Notes under the pieces: model-generated
What the model was told of the DNA's origin: nothing
The model's input: the letters and a program-made list of their open reading frames with translations, nothing else
The model's database searches: none
Source of the DNA: Heterotrichella gracilis
Lineage: Eukaryota; Sar; Xanthophyceae; Tribonematales; Xanthonemataceae
Length of the DNA: 64,000 nt
Direction of reading: 5' to 3'
NCBI GenBank assembly: GCA_032358255.1
Contig: JAULBX010028935.1
Location: forward strand, 1-64,000
Part shown: positions 56,252 through 64,000 of the stretch, piece after piece
Numbering within the stretch: the stretch's first letter is position 1
Layout: each line of letters begins with the position of its first letter
Made by a program: the position numbers and the translations under genes

Positions 56252-57472
56252 GGTGTATGTTGCAGTTCGAAGCCTGCGCGGTGCAACCTTTTGTTAAGAA
56301 AGTGGGCGAAGGGAAGGGTGGGCGCAGGAGGCATGACATGGGCATGCCGCCGTGACCGAGGGCATGCCGCCGTGACCCACCAAACAACGGGTTGCTGGGT
56401 AAGACAACAAACCCAAGCCGGACCTTTCTAATGGGGTCAGAAGCAAGTGGAGCTACCAGAGTCTTGGTTCAGGGCAAGGCAGGGATTAGACCAGGGTCTT
56501 TGAACGGTTCGCTGGCTGTGACCGGTCATGACCAGGGAGGCAAGGCGCAAGCTAGCATGCGAAGGCTGCACGCGCAGACTCAGCTGGTAAACTCAAGGAT
56601 ATCAACGGTTTGGTTAGTGGAGCGCGGTGGGTTGTGTGTTCAACGTGCAGGTGACTGCGTCCCGCCCCACCAGACCCAGCGACAGGACCTCAGCAAAGTT
56701 ACACACCATCAAGTTCTATTGTAATAGCGGTGAGACCTGCTAGAAGGAAAACCGGCTGGTTGGCTGCACGGACCGGTAGTACGTGTACTGCTGTACAGTG
56801 TACGCCTTGTGTACGCCTTTGTGCAGCTGCGCCTTTGGCTGCCAGGTTATCAGTGAAGTACTTGGCAGAGCGTACCATACACAGTGTATCACGAGAGTGT
56901 TGGTGGATACGTATGTGCGATGCCATGCAACGCGAACTGGCTTTGTAAGTTTCCTCTGTTTGGGCATACGCGTACCAGTGCTGGTGTCCTAGTCGGTCGT
57001 CGGGAGGGGTCGCCTGTTATGTGTACACAGTCACTCCACCCTGTGCAAACCCTTCAGGCCATGTCATAAGCAGCTGAGTCTGCGCGTGCAGCTGTGCCTT
57101 CCGAGTGCGCGCCCTTGCGTTTTCAATTCGCCTTGTAATGCTGATCGCTCTGCGACCCAAAAACAGTCACAATTACACCTTGCTAACCGCTCTGCGACCT
57201 AGCCCTAAAGCAGCCAGAGGCGAAACCCGTGCAAGGACCGACCTGGGTCCTGCCTTGTCCTGAAGCAAGATTCTGGGAGCTGAACCGGGTGTAAACCGAT
57301 AAGAAAGGTCAGGTCTGGTTTGTTGTCTTACCCAGCACACCTCGGTTTGGTTGGTCACGGCGGCATGCACCCACATTTCGTGCATGCATGCATATGCCTC
57401 CTGCACCCTTCCCTTCGCCCACTTCATTAACGGAAGGTCGCACCACGCAGGCCTCGTACTGCAACAGTCACC
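56252..57472. promoter_or_regulatory. Bidirectional promoter region of the bestrophin pair
   Basis: The 1.2 kb between the two ATGs holds both 5' flanks. Its outer parts are inverted copies of each other; the middle, about 56430-57300, is unique. The promoter-proximal sequence of each gene is therefore partly shared, while enhancers in the middle could act on both. No clear TATA box was seen. Confidence 0.55.
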
Positions 57473-60400
57473 ATGATCACCTACGATACCTCCTCCTACC
57501 TTGGCTTGCCCATACTGTTCCGCCTATATGGCTCCACCTTTCCCAAGGCGGCAGTGGCTTCCCTCCCATCAACAGCCCTCACTGCACTGCTATGGTACTA
57601 TGTGGACCACGACCACCTCGGGATGAATGACGCCTTTAAGGTCAGTATCAGCCCCTCTCCAACCCTGCAGGCGTACTGCGTTGACATGCCCGCTTGAACG
57701 TTGTTTGTTCAATCCAGGTGCACCAGCAAAGACATGGTATGGGTTGTTCAGGAAACCTTGCTCTTTGTCGCTTGCGCAAGGCACTTGCGCTTGTTCCGTT
57801 CCAATCCACACTCCGTACCAACCCAATCCATTTATTTCCATGCCAATTTTCCATTGCATTTCATGAACGAAATGGACTCCATTTAGATGGCACATGCTTG
57901 CATTTCAATGGCACATGCTTGGGCCGGTAAGTCAGTGCTGTGTTGCATGTTGATAGCTCAGTGCTCACATCTGCACAATGAGCGTCGCATCAGCTACGGT
58001 AGCTGACAGATACAGTGCAGCACTACACTCCGTTCTCCGTGTGAATCTCGGTGCAGGTCATGTCAGCTGCAGTATGCACCAGCTGGGGTGACATGTCAAC
58101 AACTACATGATGCACTGTCTTGGTCACACTGGTACTGTGGTTCCTGCACCTGCCCTCACCCAATGAAACAAGACACCTCGGGTCTTTGACCACCCATTGC
58201 ACCTTCCACTGCAGCTGCTATTTACATCTATCTCAGCGCAACCAAGCACAACATCCTTAATGTTATGGTACCTTTTTGACCCGCTCATCCCACTTTTGCC
58301 TGGCAGGTGTTTGCTGTGGTGGCCAGCTTCTCCATTGTGTTCCGAATCAGCACCTCCTACAGGCGCTACGTGGACGCTGCCCTACACACGCAGAGGGTGG
58401 TGGGCTGCATCAACCAGTTTGTGGCAGAGGTGAGGGCAAATTTGCCAATTTATAAATCCACAACTACAATAGCAAACTGCAGCGATAACACGCTGGCGGC
58501 ATTTCTAGATGGCATGACAGAAAATACCTTCTTATATGCGTTCCAGCAGTACAGCCAAATTTATCAAATAAGCAGTCAGGCCTACATGCCTTGCGACAAC
58601 CGCCCTGCCCTGGCATTGCTTATACCAACTCTGCCCTGGCGATCAATGACTGCATACACGTACCGCATTATATGGATAATTTTAATGATTTCTACAGAAT
58701 GTGCCACTGCACTAATGGCACCACCTCTGGCAAACAGTTATCCTCCCAAGGATTGCAACAACGTTGTATTTGCATGGCATCTTTCAAATCAGCGCTGTGC
58801 ACAACGTCAAAACAATCCATTGTCTCCTTGGGCGCAGGTGTGCTTCATCAATGCCACCACACCCACCAAGTTGGCCCTGGTTTCGCCTGAGGATGTGCAG
58901 GCCATTGAGGACTACCATCTGCAGCTAATACACCAGTGCTCACTGCTGTTTGCCCTCATGATGAAGCAGCTAAGGGGGGACACGGGTTTGGATGACCTGT
59001 ATGCGCACTCGGGTCTACCAGGGGCGCCAGCACCTAGCATGGTAGGGCCAAGGCACTTTTGAGGCCTGCATTCATATGTACCCATGGTTCAAAGTGGAAC
59101 ATGAAGCATTTAACGAGTTTTCGTATATTTCTTTAGCTCCAAGGACCCTGCGACATTAGCAAGCACATTGATGCTGGATGCTGCAACAACCGCAGTGTGC
59201 TCACGACCACCTCGTCCGCCACAAAGAGTGGGCGCTGCCTTGGAAGGCCAAGGAAGACCCTACAGGTTCCCCAGAAGGAACCCTAGCAGACCACGAGAAG
59301 GGATCTGTGCATCCCACTATGAGCAGTGCGCTGCTCCAGCTAGGCTTCCCAGTGATAGGGGGGGTATCGGACGAGGAGAAGGTGGAGCTGCGTAGCGGGG
59401 GTTGCAAGGGAATGGAGCAAGGTATGGCATGGTCGTTGCGTTCCCATGTGCTGCAATTGTAGCTTATGGGATGAAAAAATCCTTTTGGAGCCACGGTGAT
59501 GCATTCTGCATGCGCTCTACAAACCGCACATTATTACCTCCTGCGGTGTATGATGTGCATCGTCTGCCTGGCTCAGCAGCCCAGATTATGTCACATGCCA
59601 TGCTACCTAAAGTTTGCTCAGCAGCCTAGATCATGTCACATGCCATGCCACCGAAGGGTTGCTCAGCAGCCCAGATTAGGGTTTAGGGTTTAGGGTTTGG
59701 GCCTCAGATGCCTCACGCCTGCCTCAGCAACCCATTATCATGTCACATGCCATGCCACCTTGCTCAGAAGCCCAGATTATCTCACATGCCTACCACCTGG
59801 TGGCTACAGGAAGCAAGGCAAACGTGAGCACCACCCGCGTAGACATGGTCATCGCGTGGATCCTGCGGAGCTGGTACGTGCGCTGGCACGCCACCAGCCC
59901 CAAACCCATTGCGCGCGACACGCTGCGCCTCATTCAAGGGTACATGGTCCGGGAGGCGAGGTGGTCCTTTGGGCAAGCAAAGTGAGTGCAAGCGAAATGG
60001 TTGCACTCTGCAAGCATGTGGCATGATTCGTTTTGATCCACTCCTAGGACGTTGTGCATGCCGCGTGACGGCTTTCCATTGGCCATTGAATAAACAGGGA
60101 TGCTGTCACTGGGTGATATCATACTTGCATCAAGATCACATGTTGCTGGTTGGGCCAGTGGTGGACAATGCATTGCATTTCCTGTGCAGGGGCAGGGCAA
60201 CGTGCATTGCATTTTCTCAGTCTCAGCTGGATTTTGCATTGACAGAACTCCTGCGCTGCCTGTGTTGCTCTCTATGGTGCGTCAAGAAAATTGATAAAAT
60301 GAAATGCTGAACTGAAGGGCAATTCGCAAGCGTGCCCATCTAGGCATTGCCAACTGGCGCAATCACACCATAGGGATTGTGCTACAATGCACAACACACG

Positions 60401-61583
60401 ACTCAAGGGCTCCCCCCCCACCCGCAGCATGATCTCCACCCACCCATTCCCCTTCACCTGGGCGCAAGCCAACCTGTTCCTCGCCCTGGTGCTGGCTGTG
60501 TGCTTCCCCGCGGTGTGCGTCGCGGCGGCACACTATTTGGAGGTGGCGATGGTCATGACCTTCTTGGCCATGTTTATGTACTGGTCATTGTTCATCGCCG
60601 CAGTAGAGCTGGAGGACCCCTACGGCCTGGATGCTAATGACCTCCCTCTGGCCAGATATGCGGTGAGTTGTGCATGGGTGCGGGAACCCGTCATTGGTGT
60701 GCATTTGAGTGGGGGAAGAGGAGCAGGGGGCATGCGTGAGGGAAAAGATAGGCTTCATTTGGATGGCAAGCTCATGGCATATGCCTTCAGGGTCTACAGA
60801 TGAAAGAAATGAAGTAAAGTGCATAATGCGCTGTTTTCTGTGCAAGTTTTCCTATTGAGGTATATTCTGAGGCCTGGAACCACCCCCCCGCCACCCCGAC
60901 CCCAAAATACTAGTGCATTTTTTTGGCCTTTTCCAGAGCAGCTAGTGGGGCCTAAGCAGGATATAAATGTGCCTCAAAAATGCACACTCCACGATGGACT
61001 TAAAAGTTGCAGAAACTCCCCTCCGCTGAGCGGGATCATGGTACGCAAGCACTCTGCAGCAAACCTTGACAACGACCGCTTTGTGCATAACAGGCCTGCA
61101 AAGCAACCCTCTCCCCACTTGCAGTACGAGCTCAACCAGTGCATCACGGTCATTGCCCAGCAGATGAGCGCAGAATGGTTCAGGCTCAACACGGCATCCC
61201 ACCCTGCCGGCTCAGACGCCAACACTACAAACGGTGCTGCCACCGCCGATGGCGCGCACAGCACTTCTGCATCCAACAGCAGACAACCTGCGGGCAATGA
61301 TGTCAAAAGGACCTCCTCAGTCAGCTCATCAGATGGGGCCGATAGGGCTGCAGGGGTGGTTGGCTGCTCCCCGAGAGCAGATGCGTCCATGGCGTCGCAG
61401 CAGAGTGCGGATTCTGGGGCATGCAGTGGGAAGGAGGTTGCAGGCTTGAGAGAGGGGCATGGCCACCAAGCAAAATGCAGCCGGGTGGTGAGCTTGAAGG
61501 GAGAGTGCTTGGTGTTGCGGGATGGGCACTTGACGCAGCCGCAGAAGTTGTCCACGAGAAGGTTGTTGAAGGCAATAGATTGA
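57473..61583 (+). CDS. Bestrophin-like anion channel, copy B
   Basis: Seven exons join in phase to 528 aa: 57473-57640, 58307-58429, 58838-59041, 59196-59421, 59810-59981, 60428-60662 and 61125-61583 (TGA). Domain order is as in copy A: MITYDTSSYLGL start, FSIVFRISTSYRRYVDA, VCFINATT...EDYHLQL, DMVIAWILRSWYVRWHAT, STHPFPFTWAQANLFL and VELEDPYGLDANDLPLARYA. The last exon is 192 nt longer than in copy A because of a Ser/Ala/Asp-rich insertion (with VKRTSSVSSSDGADRAAG) before the shared ending RDGHLTQPQKLSTRRLL. Copy A's tail lacks this stretch, so either A lost it or B gained it. Most differences in the shared exons are conservative, so both copies look functional. It is likely a plasma- or endomembrane anion channel; the location is not shown by the sequence. 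Confidence 0.9.
59572..59795. repeat. Tandem repeat with telomere-like insert in bestrophin B intron 4
   Basis: Three to four diverged units of about 50 bases (GCTCAGCAGCCCAGATTATG, then TCACATGCCATGC.ACC) fill the end of intron 4. One is interrupted by TTAGGGTTTAGGGTTTAGGG (about 59677-59697). A single related unit lies in the matching intron of copy A (about 53875-53935), so the expansion happened after the duplication. Confidence 0.8.
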
Positions 61584-62601
61584 CAAGGACTGCCGGCTGG
61601 CCAGTGGAGCTATTGTCAACCTTGTACATTATGTCATGTACAATTCAGCCATTACGAAGTGCCAAGACACATGGGCATGCACCACTAACTCCTCTGCCAA
61701 TGCACTTGTTCAAGGACAGCCCGCGTAACTATTGATTATCTATTCATTCATTTATTCATTTATTTTGTTGTTGTTGTCTAAGTCAAGGCTGAGACAAGTT
61801 GTTGAGGCTGTAATTAAATTGCAATTAAATTGTAATGGCGCCGCAGAGCTGGCACGCCATGGTCACCGTGACAGCTATAGCCACTGTGTGAGACATTGCC
61901 AGATAAACAAAAGCGCGCCGGACGGGCCCCACAGATCCTCTCGTGATGTGTTCTAACCTTTAGGTCCCAGGACCTAAAGCTTAGAACAGGTGCAGGTGCG
62001 CTGTCTTTTACTATTGATACCTCACTGAGGCTGGCGCCAGAGTGGCCCCTGTCACGCATGATGCTCTGGAGCTGGGACAAGCTGCCGCTGCTATGAGAGG
62101 GCCCCAGGGCATGCATGAGCTGAAATTCAATTCAATTGAGCTTGCATCGTGCAATGGCAACCTATACTGTAGTGACTATGTGCTACCAACGCATTGCCAC
62201 TGTGATGCGGGGCCAGCTGACTGACAAATGCCCTATCAAAGGGGTAACCTCTGAATGCATAAACAGAATGTCATTGAATTCTGTTTATGCATTCAGATGA
62301 GTATGAGTTATCAGTAATCATTGATTTGCCTTGCAGTGCCAGACTGAGTGCTGCGTCATGTGTCATGAAATCAGGCAGGCACATATCATCCCCCTTGAAG
62401 CCAAGCTGCTTTCAAAGGCAAATTGCTGGCCATGTAGGTTCTAGGTCCCCAACAATCACTAAAGACAGCGCCTCCCTTGCCAGGATGTGCCTGCAGGGAA
62501 TGGGGACTGGACTCAACACAAGCCATGGACTACTGTTGCGGTGTGTGAAAGGTTTTCCTGTGAGAATCCTAGCCATTCCATTCCCATTCATATGAGGGAA
62601 G
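61584..62601. other. Non-coding region after bestrophin B
   Basis: Holds the 3' flank of copy B, a TTTATTCATT simple stretch (61740-61765) and a perfect hairpin (see next entry). No coding exon could be supported. Confidence 0.45.
62252..62295. repeat. Perfect 18-bp inverted repeat with 8-nt loop
   Basis: TGAATGCATAAACAGAAT (62252-62269) and its exact reverse complement (62278-62295) flank GTCATTGA. It could be a terminator-like hairpin, a small MITE end or a regulatory RNA fold. There is no T-run after it. Confidence 0.85.
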
Positions 62602-62949
62602 TTGCACTTGTGCACAAACATGCATGCCATTGAACATGTTCAATGCATTGAGGGCCCTGCGGCATGCTGCGAGGAGCGCTTGAATGGCTTGGGTACATGC
62701 CATTCTGCGACCAAAAGCAAATGGCGCGACTCAAACCATCGATTTGGGTATCAAGTGTTGCTGCCAAGTGAACACTCAGTGAAGGTCAAGATATGGATGT
62801 ATCACCCACAGATGGCAAGGCAGATGCCAAAGGATGGCTTTCTTACCATAGTGATGGCGCACAGGGAAGATGCGTCTAGTGATTCCTTCCTTCCAGCCGA
62901 AGTCTTCCGCCAGCACCTTGCGCACACAGGCAAAAATGCAATTGACTGA
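62602..62949 (+). CDS. Possible ORF, unknown
   Basis: A 115-codon open frame whose second half (KWRDSNHRFGYQVLLPSE and MPKDGFLTIVMAHREDASSD) reads like real protein, with ordinary codon use for this window. It has no ATG context or splice sites that stand out, and no family was recognised. It could be an exon or a mobile-element scrap. A direct duplication of CAGACAGACAGAACAAAG follows at about 62946-62980. Confidence 0.3.
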   Translation: MHLCTNMHAIEHVQCIEGPAACCEERLNGLGTCHSATKSKWRDSNHRFGYQVLLPSEHSVKVKIWMYHPQMARQMPKDGFLTIVMAHREDASSDSFLPAEVFRQHLAHTGKNAID

Positions 62950-63730
62950 CAGAACAAAGCAGACAGACAGAACAAAGCAGACTTTATAGACAAGCTTTCT
63001 ACATTTTATAAACTAACTAATTAGATGCATTCAGACTCTTCTTGTGCACGGAGCTGCTCAACCCTAAACCCTTACACATTGCATGCACCTGCCCATGTAC
63101 TCCTGCCCCGTTGATGGCTGCTCCTATCTCGGTGCCCTGGCTTTCCTGCCCTCAACCTGACCCCAACCGTGGGGACAACCAACCCATGTGATATTTGTGG
63201 TGCTGTCAACATGATGAGACTGCACCACAGATGTCACATATTGTTGGTTGCCCTCACAGCAACGTCAGGATTGAGGGCATGGAAGCGGCTTGGACAGAAA
63301 CGGGAGCAGCCAGCCCTAGATCAGCAGGAACCAAAATTGAGGGTTTGCCTCACAGCTTGAAGTTGAGGGTTAATAGCAGGGAACCCTTGGGCACAGGGAT
63401 GGGGGCCATATGTCAGCCAGGCACGCAGTACAGCTCCATGCTCTTGTAGCACTCGCGCAAACGCGCACCATGCTAGCATGATTCCACCCCTGTTCAAGGC
63501 TTGACAGCAGCAATCCAATTTTGCTGGGCAACCTTGAACAGGATGATGGCAAGGGCAATAAGATAACATCATGCCCTATTATTACCTTACTACCCCTGGC
63601 TGCACATGGAGCACCTGAGGGCCTGGACGTGCAGCAAGCATGCAAACGCCATCACCCTCTTCCAGGTCTGACAAGGCCATGTGATGGGGATCAGTTCCGC
63701 GGGTGCAACTGCTCATGCGCCATCGCCACG

Positions 63731-63943
63731 TCACAGTGCGCACAGACCAATACCACATGGGTGCCTGGCAAAACCTGTGGGAGCTGCAGCAAATTGGCAA
63801 TGTTCTTCAGGCTGTGCAAAGTATTTGGCAAATTTCTCAGCCTCTGTGAGTGTAGGGACGACCCTCATGCCTGCTGGTGGTGGGTTGGCGGGCGCAGCTA
63901 GTGCCACCTCACACGCTGACAGTGCAACAGCTGTGTGCCTCAA
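63731..63943 (-). CDS. Possible coding exon, unknown
   Basis: The minus strand is open and protein-like (AVALSACEVALAAPANPP, RVVPTLTEAEKFAKYFAQPE and EHCQFAAAPTGFARHPCG), ending at TGA 63731-63733. A short stretch further down (about 63470-63417, with RECYKSMELYCVPG then a stop) may be a last exon of the same gene. The chain was not fixed and no family was recognised. The gene would start near or beyond the right edge. Confidence 0.35.
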   Translation of the reverse strand: MRHTAVALSACEVALAAPANPPPAGMRVVPTLTEAEKFAKYFAQPEEHCQFAAAPTGFARHPCGIGLCAL

Positions 63944-64000
63944 GTTGGCCTGTTCATGCTGGATGTGCTCCTCTCCTCAAGATGGCACCCCCCTTGTCAG

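Larger units (their letters stand above)
52539..61583. repeat. Head-to-head inverted duplication of a bestrophin gene
   Basis: Arms of about 3.9 and 4.3 kb carry the same seven exons, with exon lengths 168, 123, 204, 172 and 235 nt identical in both copies (exons 1, 2, 3, 5 and 6). Similarity runs past the ATGs to about 56420 on the left and 57310 on the right (shared GTTTGTTGTCTTACCCAGCA and GTCACGGCGGCATGC). Introns are mostly diverged, so the event is not recent. Confidence 0.88.

Noticed and set aside
60974-61555. 193-codon minus-strand frame
   Set aside because: Antisense to the last exon of bestrophin B.

Overview
This window looks like nuclear DNA of a green alga (Chlorophyta). The genes are broken into many short exons by GT-AG introns. 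Degenerate TTTAGGG/CCCTAAA (plant-type telomere) repeats are scattered through introns and intergenic DNA. Several proteins have plastid-type N-termini, and the families present (GRF-finger annealing helicase, GTPBP1/2 GTPase, MscS channel, bestrophins, Asl1-type glycosidase) are eukaryotic. I see no bacterial operon, CRISPR array, rRNA gene or intact tRNA gene. The species cannot be named from this sequence alone.

Layout. 243-1387 (+): 3' exons of an Asl1/GH128-like glycosidase. 2721-7038 (+): plastid SAM-dependent methyltransferase, 10 exons, one GC-AG intron. 8789-9630 (-): small secreted Cys-rich protein interrupted by one in-frame TGA. 9.6-17.5 kb: gene-poor, with isolated coding fragments that look like broken genes or old mobile elements. 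17550-25257 (-): SMARCAL1/ZRANB3-type annealing helicase, 15 exons that join in phase (968 aa). It faces, across 494 bp, 25752-30706 (+): MscS-type channel, 7 exons, 541 aa. 31360-31791 (+): last exons of an unknown gene with a 23-nt microexon. 32006-39291 (+): GTPBP1/2-type GTPase, 15 exons, 944 aa. 40066-44035 (+): unknown, probably nuclear protein, about 12 exons. 44-52 kb: repeat-rich, with coding scraps and a lone protein-kinase exon. 52539-56251 (-) and 57473-61583 (+): two bestrophin genes in a head-to-head inverted duplication with identical exon structure. 61.6-64 kb: mostly non-coding, with a perfect hairpin and possible coding scraps.

The most unusual signal is not a single gene. 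In the three best-resolved long genes, introns contain partial copies of the neighbouring exon's edge together with its splice site. Copies of exon 3' ends (with donor) lie downstream of the real exon; copies of exon 5' starts (with acceptor) lie upstream. More than a dozen cases can be read directly, often beside TTTAGGG-like motifs. In the GTPase gene, a copy of the exon carrying the TKVD motif has changed mostly at synonymous positions.

Gene functions are mixed (genome maintenance, translation GTPase, channels, wall enzyme) and do not form one pathway. Exon coordinates were assigned by hand from splice consensus and phase agreement. All exon chains are inferred, not confirmed by transcripts.
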